Source: JAJPKK01 sp963787675 (GTDB taxonomy: Bacteria; Pseudomonadota; Alphaproteobacteria; Rhizobiales; Xanthobacteraceae). Taken from it: a DNA stretch of 64,000 nt. A program made the position numbers and the translations under genes. The notes beneath the pieces are model-generated. The model was not told the DNA's origin, searched no databases, and saw only the letters and a list, made by a program, of their open reading frames with translations. Of the stretch, positions 25,857-34,383 are shown piece by piece (the first letter of the stretch is position 1; each line of letters begins with the position of its first letter). The stretch is from the NCBI GenBank assembly GCA_963787675.1, contig CAWBDV010000004.1, forward strand, positions 372,001 to 436,000, in the 5' to 3' direction.

Positions 25857-27413
25857 TCACTCTTCGACGAAGACCTCTTCGCGCTTCGCCCGGATCATCG
25901 GCAGCACTGCAATGAGCAGCAACAGAATCGCGAGGCCGATCAAGGTGCCAGAAATCGGCCGGGTAAAGAACGTGGTCGGATCGCCGCGGGCGATCAGCAT
26001 GGCGCGACGCAGGTGCTCTTCCATCATCTGTCCGAGCACGAATCCGAGCAGCAAGGGCGCCGGCTCGAAGTCATGTTTGACGAGCCAATAGCCGATGATG
26101 CCGAACAGTGCGGTCAAGACGCAATCGAACGGCGCGTTGTTGATGGAATAGACGCCGATCGAACAGAAGATAAGGATCGCTGGGAACAGGAACCGGTACG
26201 GCACCTGCAACAGTTTCACCCACATGCCGACCATCGGCAGGTTGATGACGATCAGCATCAGGTTGCCGACCCACATCGAGGCGATCATGCCCCAGAAGAG
26301 GTCGGGCTGCTTGGTCATCACCTGCGGGCCCGGCACGATGCCATGGATGGTCATGGCGCCGACCATGAGCGCCATCACGGCGTTTGGCGGGATGCCGAGC
26401 GTGAGCAGCGGAATGAACGAGGTCTGCGCCGCCGCGTTGTTGGCGCTTTCGGGAGAGGCGACGCCTTCGATGGCGCCGCGTCCGAACCGCGACGGATCGC
26501 GTGAGAACTTCTTCTCGAACGTGTAGGCCGCGAACGAGGCGATGACGGCACCGCCGCCCGGCAGGATGCCGAGGATCGAGCCCAAGATCGTGCCGCGCCC
26601 GATCGGGCCCGCCGATGCTTTCAGATCGGGCCACGTCGGCATCAGGCCGGTCAGCTTGGCCTTGAGGACGTCGCGCGATTCCGCCTGCTCGAGGTTACGC
26701 ATGATCTCGGCGAAGCCGAACACGCCCATGGCGACGACCACGAAGCCGATGCCGTCGGACAGTTCGGGAATGTCGAAGGCCATGCGCGACTGACCAGTCT
26801 CGATGTCGGAGCCGACCATCGACATCAAGAGGCCGGTGACCACCATGGCGAGCGCCTTGAGGATCGAGCCGCGAGCAAGCACCACGGCAAAGCACAGGCC
26901 GAGCACCATGAGCGAGAAATATTCTGCCGGGCCGAACAGCAGGGCGAGCGAGGTGAGCGGCGCTCCGAGCGCCGCGACTAGCACCGTCGATACGCAGCCG
27001 GCGAAGAACGATCCGATGGCGGCGATGGCCAGCGCCGGACCGGCACGACCCTGGCGCGCCATCTGGTGGCCGTCGAGCGTCGTCATCACCGAGGACGATT
27101 CACCTGGGATGTTGATGAGGATCGACGTGGTCGAGCCGCCATACTGGGCGCCGTAATAGATGCCCGCGAGCATGATCAGCGCGCCGACCGGCGGCAGACC
27201 GAAGGTGATCGGCAGCAGCATCGCGATGGTGGCGAGCGGGCCGACGCCCGGCAGCACGCCGATCAGCGTGCCGATGATCGCGCCGATCAGGCAGAGAAGA
27301 ATATTCCACGGCACCCAGATCGAGTGCATGGCCCCGAATAGGGTGAACTTGTATTCCACGAACTGGAATACGACGCCGAAGCCCTGACCGAGATGTGAAA
27401 GCAGGTCTATCAT
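25857..27413 (-). CDS. TctA-type large membrane subunit of a tripartite tricarboxylate transporter
   Basis: 518 residues with about 11-12 membrane helices. Family marks: 'LIGVLPGVGPLATIAMLLPI', 'GIYYGAQYGGSTTSILINIP' and 'GILPGGGAVIASFAAYTFEKK'. TctA is the channel-forming subunit of secondary importers that need a periplasmic Bug/TctC binding protein. TctB lies 46 bases upstream, but no tctC is adjacent on either side, so the pair may borrow one of the Bug proteins encoded elsewhere. Confidence 0.93.
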   Translation of the reverse strand: MIDLLSHLGQGFGVVFQFVEYKFTLFGAMHSIWVPWNILLCLIGAIIGTLIGVLPGVGPLATIAMLLPITFGLPPVGALIMLAGIYYGAQYGGSTTSILINIPGESSSVMTTLDGHQMARQGRAGPALAIAAIGSFFAGCVSTVLVAALGAPLTSLALLFGPAEYFSLMVLGLCFAVVLARGSILKALAMVVTGLLMSMVGSDIETGQSRMAFDIPELSDGIGFVVVAMGVFGFAEIMRNLEQAESRDVLKAKLTGLMPTWPDLKASAGPIGRGTILGSILGILPGGGAVIASFAAYTFEKKFSRDPSRFGRGAIEGVASPESANNAAAQTSFIPLLTLGIPPNAVMALMVGAMTIHGIVPGPQVMTKQPDLFWGMIASMWVGNLMLIVINLPMVGMWVKLLQVPYRFLFPAILIFCSIGVYSINNAPFDCVLTALFGIIGYWLVKHDFEPAPLLLGFVLGQMMEEHLRRAMLIARGDPTTFFTRPISGTLIGLAILLLLIAVLPMIRAKREEVFVEE

Positions 27414-27459
27414 GGCTTATCACTTACGCTGTTGATGCGGGCCGCAGCCGGCATACGTT

Positions 27460-28179
27460 TCATCGAACCCCGATGCCTTTGATGATCGTCGCAATATCCC
27501 AGTTGACGGGCCAAATCTGCATCGGCAAGTTGAGCGCGTAGACGAAGAGGAAGACGCAGAACGCCGTCAGGACCACGCCCCAAATGATGGTCTCGATGAC
27601 ACGCGCCTCCGGCGTGGCGCCGGCGGCGGCGCATATGCTCACGAAACTCGCAATGGCGAGACCGAGCGGCCGCACGAAAATCGCAAACAGCACCACTGAA
27701 GCGGTGACAAACACCGGGCCGCGCAAGTAGAAGCGATCAATACCCGGGCCCTTGGTGAACAGGCCGGTTGCCGAGACCGCAAGACCAAGCGCGATCAGCA
27801 GGTAAGCAAACATGCGCGGCGCTGTCCCGGGACCGAACGCGAAACCGCGCATACCCGGCAGGTCGCGTGCCGCCTCATGGGCAAACAACGCAAGCGCGAC
27901 CAGCGCGGCACCGCCGAAATAATCACGCGGGCTGCTGGGCGCGCCAAGCAGCCCGACCAGGAGGAAGACCAGAGCATAGAAGCCGAATACCTCGGCGACG
28001 TAGCGGTAGAACTCGGGCGCCGCGACAAGTGAACCGAGGAAGTTTGGGACCCATCCAACCACCACACCGAGCGCCACCACGGCAACGACCGCAAGTCCGC
28101 CACCGATTTTGAGATAAAGCGCCTGCTTCGACGATTCAGGTGTTCCCATCGCCTCGGCATGCGGCGGTACTTCCGACAT
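27460..28179 (-). CDS. TctB-family small membrane subunit
   Basis: 239 residues from ATG 28179 with GGGAGGAGTTG upstream. Seven to eight hydrophobic segments, longer than the four-helix, roughly 150-residue TctB; the C-terminal half ('GPGTAPRMFAYLLIALGLAV' through 'FLFVYALNLPMQIWP') carries the TctB signature, including 'FVYALNLPMQIWP'. The N-terminal 100 residues supply extra helices. Partner of the downstream TctA. Substrate unknown. Confidence 0.85.
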   Translation of the reverse strand: MSEVPPHAEAMGTPESSKQALYLKIGGGLAVVAVVALGVVVGWVPNFLGSLVAAPEFYRYVAEVFGFYALVFLLVGLLGAPSSPRDYFGGAALVALALFAHEAARDLPGMRGFAFGPGTAPRMFAYLLIALGLAVSATGLFTKGPGIDRFYLRGPVFVTASVVLFAIFVRPLGLAIASFVSICAAAGATPEARVIETIIWGVVLTAFCVFLFVYALNLPMQIWPVNWDIATIIKGIGVR

Positions 28180-28302
28180 CAACTCCTCCCCTCCGCGCTG
28201 GCTTTCCGATGCGGGACACCAGCTTATGCCCTTGTTTGTCCCCTAGCACAAGGCAGACCGCCACCGGAAGCCTTCGTTGTAGGCGACGCTTGAAATGAGG
28301 CG

Positions 28303-28851
28303 TTACACCAGTCCGAAAAGTCCGAAAAGTGCGGCGGCCGAGAACGCAAAGAGGGGCGAGACCCGGGTCCATTGCACGAGAGCGAAAGTCACTGCAGTGA
28401 TCGCGTAGCCGACAAGCCCACGATCGGCAGCGCGGGCAATGACGAATGCACTCGCCGCGATCAGGCCGATGGTCACCGGCACCAGTCCCGACTGGATCGC
28501 AATCCGCCACCTCGCGGTGCGAAAACGATCGAACACGCGCGACACGGCCCAGGCCAGAACGCAGGTCGGGCCACACATGCCGACCGTTGCCACCAGCGCC
28601 CCCGGAACGCCGCCGAAGTAATGGCCAAGCAGGGCGACGAACATCACGTTCGGTCCCGGCGCCGCCTGGGCCATGGCAAACAGCGCGGTGAACTCGCGAT
28701 CCGTCAGCCAATGGGCGACATCGACGAACTGCCGATGCATCTCCGGTACCGCCGCGCTCGCACCGCCGACGGCGAACAGCGACAGCGTCGCGAACCGCAG
28801 AAACAGGCTGATCAGGTCGGGCGGATCATGCATTGGTGCGTGGCCATGCAA
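28303..28851 (-). CDS. Chromate transporter subunit (short-chain CHR)
   Basis: 182 residues, five to six helices. 'LFAVGGASAAVPEMHRQFVD', 'QAAPGPNVMFVALLGHYFGG' and 'GALVATVGMCGPTCVLAWAV' are CHR signatures, with the PGPN motif. It overlaps the next chrA-like gene by 26 bases when ATG 28851 is used (ATG 28833 is an alternative). Short CHR proteins work in pairs with opposite topology to expel chromate or related oxyanions. Confidence 0.9.
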   Translation of the reverse strand: MHGHAPMHDPPDLISLFLRFATLSLFAVGGASAAVPEMHRQFVDVAHWLTDREFTALFAMAQAAPGPNVMFVALLGHYFGGVPGALVATVGMCGPTCVLAWAVSRVFDRFRTARWRIAIQSGLVPVTIGLIAASAFVIARAADRGLVGYAITAVTFALVQWTRVSPLFAFSAAALFGLFGLV

Positions 28852-29413
28852 ATCCGATGCTCACCGGCACCAGCACCAGGAGCGTCGATGGCAGACTGAA
28901 GCCGAGGAGCCCTATGCCCACGAAGATGGCGAGAGCGACGCCATGCGCAGGCCCTAGGCGCATACGACGAAGGGGCGCGGCGACCTGCAAGGCCGTCGAC
29001 AGGATCATGCCGGCGGCTGCCGCGGCGAGACCCGACAACATGCCCTCGAGCCGCGGCAGCGCGCCGAAGCGACGGTAGAAGATACCGACGACGATCATCA
29101 GCAGCACCGATGGCCCGAGGAGGCCGGTCGAGCAGGCGAGCGCGCCGGCGAGCCCGCGGACCCGCATCCCAAACACGGCAGAGACGTTGACGATGTTGGG
29201 GCCCGGGAGGAATTGGCACAGTGCCAGGATGTCGTTGAACTCCTCGGGCGTCATCCAGCGTTTTTCGTCGACGAGCATCCGCCGCGACCACGCCAATACG
29301 CCGCCGAAGCTTGAGATCGAAACGCGGGCGAACGCGAGGAAGAGTTCACCGACGGTCGGGGGCGAAGGGTCTAGGGATTTGGACGGCGCGGGAGGCGCGA
29401 TTTCGTTGGACAT
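28826..29413 (-). CDS. Chromate transporter subunit (short-chain CHR)
   Basis: 195 residues from ATG 29413 (MSNEIAPP). 'FLAFARVSISSFGGVLAWSR', 'CQFLPGPNIVNVSAVFGMRV' and 'STGLLGPSVLLMIVVG' are CHR signatures. First gene of the two-gene CHR unit. Export of chromate is the known role of several family members; other anions are possible, as no regulator or chromate-reductase is nearby. Confidence 0.9.
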   Translation of the reverse strand: MSNEIAPPAPSKSLDPSPPTVGELFLAFARVSISSFGGVLAWSRRMLVDEKRWMTPEEFNDILALCQFLPGPNIVNVSAVFGMRVRGLAGALACSTGLLGPSVLLMIVVGIFYRRFGALPRLEGMLSGLAAAAAGMILSTALQVAAPLRRMRLGPAHGVALAIFVGIGLLGFSLPSTLLVLVPVSIGFAWPRTNA

Positions 29414-29599
29414 GGGCGTGGAATAGCCCAGGACAAACTTGAGATGCAGACGATTTGGCCGGCAGCGCGCCCGCTTGGCCTGCATCGCAACAAAGATTCA
29501 CAGATTTCTCCAGCCGCCTCACCAGGCCAAGACCAAAGCCCCGAGCGACGGAGCCGCTCGAGCCTCTTTCTCCCTGGCCCTTCAACCCTTATATTGAGG

Positions 29600-29973
29600 G
29601 TGCCGGCTTGCCGGCTATGGCGATAAATGGCCGTCGTAATAAACCATTCGGACCCGGGGGCAGTACCCGGCGCCTCCACCATCAGGGCTCAGAGGTCAGT
29701 AATCAGTAATCAGAATGCGGCTTGGGGGGTTCTGATCACTGATTACTGATCACTGGTTCCTGATCCGGGGGCGAAACAGGATCGACGAGGGCGTAAAGGG
29801 CGTGCTTTTGCTCGGTATGGTTCCGCCGTTATCGGGCCACTGCAATAGTTGCCAACGACAACTATGCTCCGGTTGCTCAGGCCGCGTAAGCGGTTTGAAA
29901 TACCGATCTTAAAGCCCTGACGTCTTAGCAGCGTCAGGCGGGGTTCGGGGGCACCTGGCAACAGAAGCCCCCA
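29600..29973 (+). ncRNA. ssrA: tmRNA, permuted two-piece alphaproteobacterial form
   Basis: The gene order is reversed relative to ordinary tmRNA. The acceptor piece ends at CCA 29679-29681 after a T-arm (CCGGG, 7-base loop, CCCGG). The coding piece begins at 29767 with GGGGGCG, which pairs over all seven positions (one G-U) with CGCCTCC at 29671-29677. After ATAGTT, GCC AAC GAC AAC TAT GCT CCG GTT GCT CAG GCC GCG TAA (29851-29889) encodes the degradation tag ANDNYAPVAQAA. A hairpin and pseudoknot-like GC stems (about 29930-29973) follow. tmRNA rescues stalled ribosomes and tags the peptide for ClpXP. The 5' end (about 29600, after a TATATT box at 29590-29595) and the 3' end are approximate. 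Confidence 0.92.
29682..29766. repeat. Removed spacer of the permuted tmRNA, strong hairpin
   Basis: AGTAATCAGTAATCAGAA and TTCTGATCACTGATTACTGAT form an imperfect stem around the loop between the acceptor-piece CCA and the coding-piece 5' end. The spacer would be cut out by RNases P/E-type processing, leaving two RNAs. The hairpin would keep the acceptor stem ends together before cleavage. Confidence 0.6.
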
Positions 29974-30126
29974 CTTTCCTTCCTTTTGTGCCGTCGCGTG
30001 TCGGGCGGATTTGCGTAGTCACCGGCAAGATTCGTTTAAGTGTAGGCGGCCGTCGGAACGCGAACCGCTTGCCAAATTTGGATTTTGACGCATTCTCGGC
30101 GCTCGCCGTGATCATGGAACGAGAAG

Positions 30127-30747
30127 ATGCCGGTCGACCACATCCGTTATGATCTGTTGACCCAGGATGCGCTGCGCGGTGTGATTCGCACCGTGTTGAC
30201 CGACGCGGCCGTGAAGGGATTACCCGGCGACCATCATTTTTTCATCACCTTCGACACCCGCGCCGAAGGCGTTCGCATCTCGGCTCGGCTGAAGTCGAGC
30301 TACCCCGACGAAATGACGATCGTACTCCAGCACCAATTCTGGGACCTTCAAGTTGGGGACGACGACTTCGAAGTTGGCCTCGCGTTCAACGCGGTGCCCG
30401 AGCGCCTGCACGTTCCGTTCAAGGCGGTGAAGGCGTTTTTCGACCCTTCAGTCCAGTTCGGCCTGCAGTTTACGGTAGAATCGGATGGCACTGCCAAAGG
30501 CAAGGACACGAAATCTGGGGCCAAGGGGGTGCCGAAAGCTAAGACCACGACACTGGAGGCACTCACCCCGCCGCAGAGCGATTCGAAACCAGCGGTGACA
30601 GGGAAAAAGCTGAAGTCGAGCCCCAGCGACGAGGCGGCGAAGTCCGAACCTGCCGCCGCCAATGCAACAGAACCCGAAACACCGGGAACGCCGCCGCCCG
30701 CGGCCGGCGGCGAGGTCGTACGCCTCGATCGTTTTCGCAAGAAGTAA
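30127..30747 (+). CDS. sspB: SspB, ClpXP adaptor for ssrA-tagged proteins (alpha type)
   Basis: 206 residues. The N-terminal domain ('IRYDLLTQDALRGVIRTVL', 'DHHFFITFDTRAEGVRISARL', 'EMTIVLQHQFWDLQV', 'RLHVPFKAVKAFFDPSVQFG') is the alphaproteobacterial SspB fold that binds the tmRNA tag. A long disordered Lys/Ala/Pro linker (about 125-195) leads to the conserved C-terminal 'GGEVVRLDRFRKK', the ClpX-binding tail. It follows ssrA by about 150 bases, so tag and tag-adaptor are encoded side by side. Confidence 0.93.
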   Translation: MPVDHIRYDLLTQDALRGVIRTVLTDAAVKGLPGDHHFFITFDTRAEGVRISARLKSSYPDEMTIVLQHQFWDLQVGDDDFEVGLAFNAVPERLHVPFKAVKAFFDPSVQFGLQFTVESDGTAKGKDTKSGAKGVPKAKTTTLEALTPPQSDSKPAVTGKKLKSSPSDEAAKSEPAAANATEPETPGTPPPAAGGEVVRLDRFRKK

Positions 30748-30753
30748 GCGGCG

Positions 30754-31032
30754 CTACTTCAAGTAGGAGCGCACCACGTCAATCAGCTCTTCCGCGGCGT
30801 GCGCGCGCTCCGAGCCCGGCACATCCGTGGGATCGACCACGTGCATGCGGATGTGGTCTTCCACAACCTCAGCCATCAGGCCGTTGATCGCACCGCGGGC
30901 ACCAGCAATGAGCTGCAGCACGTCGGCGCAGCCGATTTCCTGCTCCAGCGCGCGTTCGACCGCTTCAATCTGTCCACGAATCCGTCGGACGCGATTGAGC
31001 AGCTTCGTCTTTTCGCGAACCGTGTGGGACAC
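30754..31032 (-). CDS. CsoR/RcnR/FrmR-family repressor with an RcnR-type metal site
   Basis: 92 residues from a GTG at 31032 with TCTGGAGG five bases upstream; an ATG 21 bases further upstream lacks such a site. With this start the protein begins MSHT, and the metal-ligand positions are His3, Cys35 ('GCADVL'), His60 and His64 ('EDHIRMHV'), the H-C-H-H set of nickel/cobalt sensor RcnR, whereas FrmR has Glu at 64. The scaffold 'RVRRIRGQIEAVERAL' is FrmR-like. It is the last gene of the leftward cluster that includes HupE/UreJ, a nickel-transport-family protein, which supports metal sensing. Prediction only. Confidence 0.85.
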   Translation of the reverse strand: MSHTVREKTKLLNRVRRIRGQIEAVERALEQEIGCADVLQLIAGARGAINGLMAEVVEDHIRMHVVDPTDVPGSERAHAAEELIDVVRSYLK

Positions 31033-31193
31033 GCAAGCCTCCAGAAACTTCATGCATTTTTAGCAGAAGCGGGCGGTCGCGCCAGCGATTTTGCTGGTAC
31101 GACCGTTACCAGAAAGCTGCCTGGCGCACGGGCTCGCGCAAAGGTGGTAGGCTCACGTCAAATCCGCAAGGAAGCGACGTCCATCCGGCGGCA

Positions 31194-32411
31194 TCAACCC
31201 TCGACGACGGTCCGGCTCAGAAACCAGAACAAACCCTCGCCGACCAGAAACGACGCCGCAATGTCGGTAAAGATCGGTCGTGGAATGCCGAGGCGCGCCT
31301 TCACGAGGACCCGGGCGACCGCGAGCGCGCCAAGCACAACGGTGACCTGCCCGATCTCGACACCGAGGTTAAAGCCGACAAGAAGTTCGGCGAGGCGCCC
31401 GGTCGGCAGCCTCCGCTCGAGCAGATCGGTGGCAAAGCCGAAGCCGTGGATAAGGCCGAACACGAGCGTCACAACAAGGCGCACCCGCGCCGCGTCGTAA
31501 AGCTTGCCGGTCAGCATCAGATAGTTCGACGTAAAAATCCCGCCGCCGACCAGGAGCAGCGTCGGCAGCGTAACCGGCGCGCCGAGATACTTGGCGCCCG
31601 CCATCAGGAAGAGGAGACCGCCAAGGCCAAGCGCCACCGGCAACGGATGGCGCGTACTGTCCCCGATGTTTTCGGCGCCGATCAGCGCGATGGTCAGCGC
31701 CACGAGACTGTCGATGTATTGCGCCTCGGGTCGCAGAATGCCGGTGACGGCGAGCGCGAGGGTCAGGCTATGGCCGAGGGTGAAGCCCGTGACCACGAAC
31801 AGAAGATCGCGCAGACGACGCGAGATCAGCACCAGACCAAGCATGAACGACATGTGATCGACGCCGGTGAAGATGTGCATGATGCCCATCTGCACGAAAT
31901 CGAGGAAGCCCGCGTATTCGAGCGAGCTCTCGCCGCGTTCGCTGGTCACCGGCAACGTCTGGCGATCCTTGGTGATGAGCTGCTCGACGAAATCTCCCTT
32001 GTCGCCCTGAATCTGCGCGAAGTTGGTGTGGCTCTCGACGAGTTCGAGCCAGGCCGACGAATGGACCTTGAGATTTGCCGCTTGCGGGCACTCAAAGGTG
32101 AACTCGTAGCGGCGGAAGCCCGCGGTCGAGGAGATCTGCCGCGGACCTTCGGTCATCGGGCAGGCCTGATCGCCGGCGAACGCGCCCACGTGGGCAGCGA
32201 TGTAGCGACCGAGTTCGTCGACCGTCGGCATGTCGCCGTTCTTGGTGATCCGCTTCGACTCAAGGTCCGGCACCAGGAACTGCAGGTGGACCGTCGAGCC
32301 CGCGATCTGCCAGGAGGAGAAGGTCTCGCTGCGGGTGTGCGCCGACACCGGTGCCGCGAGGCCGACGAGCAGAATCGCGACGATCGCGGCGATGATGCGG
32401 GCCGTTTTCAT
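31194..32411 (-). CDS. HupE/UreJ-family membrane protein with periplasmic N-domain
   Basis: 405 residues: signal peptide (cut after 'APVSA'), a periplasmic domain of about 140 residues with two Cys ('DQACPMTE', 'FECPQA') and 'HSSAWLELVESHTNFAQIQG', then seven helices starting 'FLDFVQMGIMHIFTGVDHMSF'. The 'HIFTGVDHMSFMLGL' segment is the HupE/UreJ metal-binding motif (HX5DH); family members include nickel importers of hydrogenase and urease operons. Long versions with an N-terminal domain are less studied. It overlaps the upstream parvulin gene by four bases. Confidence 0.88.
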   Translation of the reverse strand: MKTARIIAAIVAILLVGLAAPVSAHTRSETFSSWQIAGSTVHLQFLVPDLESKRITKNGDMPTVDELGRYIAAHVGAFAGDQACPMTEGPRQISSTAGFRRYEFTFECPQAANLKVHSSAWLELVESHTNFAQIQGDKGDFVEQLITKDRQTLPVTSERGESSLEYAGFLDFVQMGIMHIFTGVDHMSFMLGLVLISRRLRDLLFVVTGFTLGHSLTLALAVTGILRPEAQYIDSLVALTIALIGAENIGDSTRHPLPVALGLGGLLFLMAGAKYLGAPVTLPTLLLVGGGIFTSNYLMLTGKLYDAARVRLVVTLVFGLIHGFGFATDLLERRLPTGRLAELLVGFNLGVEIGQVTVVLGALAVARVLVKARLGIPRPIFTDIAASFLVGEGLFWFLSRTVVEG

Positions 32412-33475
32412 CGCTTGCCCTGTTCTTTTTCTTTTCGCGGTGCCGCGGGCGTCTCGTCGGTTTGCACGCCGGAGTCCCTCGCAGCCTCGTCCGCCTCATA
32501 GGCCGAGCGATAATCGTCCGCGACAAGAATGTCGGCCTTGCCGCGCAGAAATTTCTCGTCGGCACGTTCGAGCCGCTTCTTCGCCGCCTCGTTGTAGTCC
32601 TGCAGCACCTGGCTCTTCGCGCGCTCGAAGCTCGCGGGCACCGGGCGCACGTTCTTGACCATCTGCACGATGTGGATGCCGTCGTCGGCGACGACCGGGT
32701 CGCACACCTGGCCGTTATCGAGCGAGAGCGCGACCGAGAAGATCAGATCACCGACGTGGATCTTCTGGGCGAAATAGAACTCCTCGTTGCCAGGGGGGGC
32801 GCCGCGACCGCGACCGCCGCCGACCTCCTCAAGACCGTAGTTCTTGATCGCGTCAGCGACGGGAGCGCCGGCGCGCAACGCGTCCGCAGCCTGACGCATG
32901 AGAGCCATCGCGCCGGGGGCGTCGGCCCGCGGCTTCGACAACAGCAGGTCGTGAAGCGTCATCAGACCTTCGGACGCGTATTTGCCCGAGTTCTCCTCGT
33001 AGAACTTGCGCAGTTCGGTATCACTTGGCCGCCCGGCGGTCACGCTCGCGGCAACCTGCTGCTCGACCGCGGCGACGAGGGCCGCGCGCGTGTCGGGATC
33101 ATTGGACGGAAAATCCAATTCGAGGCCGCGCTGCACGAACAGCTCTTCCCGGACCATGTCCTGGAGAATCTTCATGCGCTGCGGCATCGTGGTTTCGCTG
33201 AACGGCACGGCGTAGAGGGCTTCGGTCTGCGCGATGAAATCGGTTCGCAGAATCGGACGCTGATTGACAAGCGCAACGTTCTCAGGAGGGACCACGTGCG
33301 TGACCGTCCCTTTGGCGGTGAAGAGACCATAGCCCGCTATCCCAAGCCCGACGATGGTTCCGATGCTGAGCAGGACCAGCGAGCGCGCGGGATTGACGAC
33401 CTTGAAATTCCAAAAGCCGACGAGAGAGTACGGCGGCTTGTCGACGGGGGTCTCGTTTGCCTCAAGCATTCTCAT
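32408..33475 (-). CDS. Membrane-anchored parvulin-type peptidyl-prolyl isomerase
   Basis: 355 residues. One membrane helix (about 33-53) anchors a periplasmic protein with SurA-like N-terminal helices ('QTEALYAVPFSETTMPQRMK', 'REELFVQRGLELDFPSN') and a PPIase/parvulin segment ('EGLMTLHDLLLSKP', 'VGDLIFSVALSLDNGQV', 'VVADDGIHIVQMVKNV'). Assists folding of exported proteins. In this cluster it sits 5 bases after a diheme cytochrome c gene and overlaps hupE, so it may help fold or insert those partners. Confidence 0.88.
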   Translation of the reverse strand: MRMLEANETPVDKPPYSLVGFWNFKVVNPARSLVLLSIGTIVGLGIAGYGLFTAKGTVTHVVPPENVALVNQRPILRTDFIAQTEALYAVPFSETTMPQRMKILQDMVREELFVQRGLELDFPSNDPDTRAALVAAVEQQVAASVTAGRPSDTELRKFYEENSGKYASEGLMTLHDLLLSKPRADAPGAMALMRQAADALRAGAPVADAIKNYGLEEVGGGRGRGAPPGNEEFYFAQKIHVGDLIFSVALSLDNGQVCDPVVADDGIHIVQMVKNVRPVPASFERAKSQVLQDYNEAAKKRLERADEKFLRGKADILVADDYRSAYEADEAARDSGVQTDETPAAPRKEKEQGKR

Positions 33476-33480
33476 GACGG

Positions 33481-34380
33481 TTACCCTGGCGGTTCGGGCG
33501 ATCGCGAGGCCTCGCGTGGCGGCTCAGGGTGCGATGCCGAATAGACAAGAAGGGCGAGCGCGCGAATTTCAACCGCGCTCAGCCGCTGAAACCAGGCGGG
33601 ACAAATTCCGCCGCTGCCCCTTGCAACGACGCTATAGATGTCCTGGAAGCTGCCGTTGCCATGAAGCCAGGTGTTATCGAGGAGATTTGGCGCACCGATG
33701 GCGGCGTCACCCTTGGCATCGCTCGCATGGCAATCGAAGCATTGACCCTTGTCAGAGAATATCTGTGCACCGCGTTTGGCAGCTTCGGGGTCGCCGGCGC
33801 GGCCGCCCGCCACGACGAGGAAGGTGACGACGTCGGCGATCTCCTGAGGATCGAGCGGCTCGATCTTGTAGCGCTTGTAGGGCTCCGCGTGCGCGTAGGC
33901 CGGCATGTCGGCGAAGTTCAAGGTCCTGCCGTTGCTCGCGCGAATGCCGAAGAGGATCGTGCGCTCGATTTCGTTCGCGCGGCCTTCACCATAGAGCCAG
34001 TCGTGTTTGCCAAGACTGGGCACGCCGTAGCCCGGATCGCCGTGCATATGGTCGCCGTGACAGCCCGCGCAGTTGTGCTCGTAAACCGGCCGCGCATACG
34101 AAATCGCGAAGCCGAGCAGCTCGGGATCCTGGGCGACACCATCGGCATCAGCGCGCAAGAGGCGCGCGCGAAAATCCTCCTGGCGAGAAAAATAGAATCC
34201 ACCGCCGGCCAAGAGCGCGATTACCAGAACGAATCCCGTCCAGGCCTTCCATGCCGCGCGGCTTCGCCGCGGAACGGCCCGCTGCGGTTCATCACGATTG
34301 GATTGATCCACGACGCGTTTCCTTGGATACGGCAGAGACGCAATCCGCCCAGCGTAATTGCGGCGATTTGAGCGCAGCAC
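33481..34380 (-). CDS. Membrane-anchored diheme c-type cytochrome
   Basis: Up to 299 residues; GTG at 34311, preceded by AAGGAAACG, is an alternative start giving 276. One N-terminal helix (about 47-65) leads to two CxxCH heme sites, CAGCH (about 102) and CFDCH (about 215), each followed by candidate Met ligands. The first domain contains 'GDPGYGVPSLGKHDWLYGEG' and the second 'KGDAAIGAPNLLDNTWLHG', the pattern of CcoP-like (cbb3 subunit III) cytochromes. No oxidase catalytic subunits lie nearby. It is 3 bases after the cytochrome c' gene and 5 bases before the parvulin gene. Confidence 0.88.
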   Translation of the reverse strand: MLRSNRRNYAGRIASLPYPRKRVVDQSNRDEPQRAVPRRSRAAWKAWTGFVLVIALLAGGGFYFSRQEDFRARLLRADADGVAQDPELLGFAISYARPVYEHNCAGCHGDHMHGDPGYGVPSLGKHDWLYGEGRANEIERTILFGIRASNGRTLNFADMPAYAHAEPYKRYKIEPLDPQEIADVVTFLVVAGGRAGDPEAAKRGAQIFSDKGQCFDCHASDAKGDAAIGAPNLLDNTWLHGNGSFQDIYSVVARGSGGICPAWFQRLSAVEIRALALLVYSASHPEPPREASRSPEPPG

Positions 34381-34383
34381 GCG

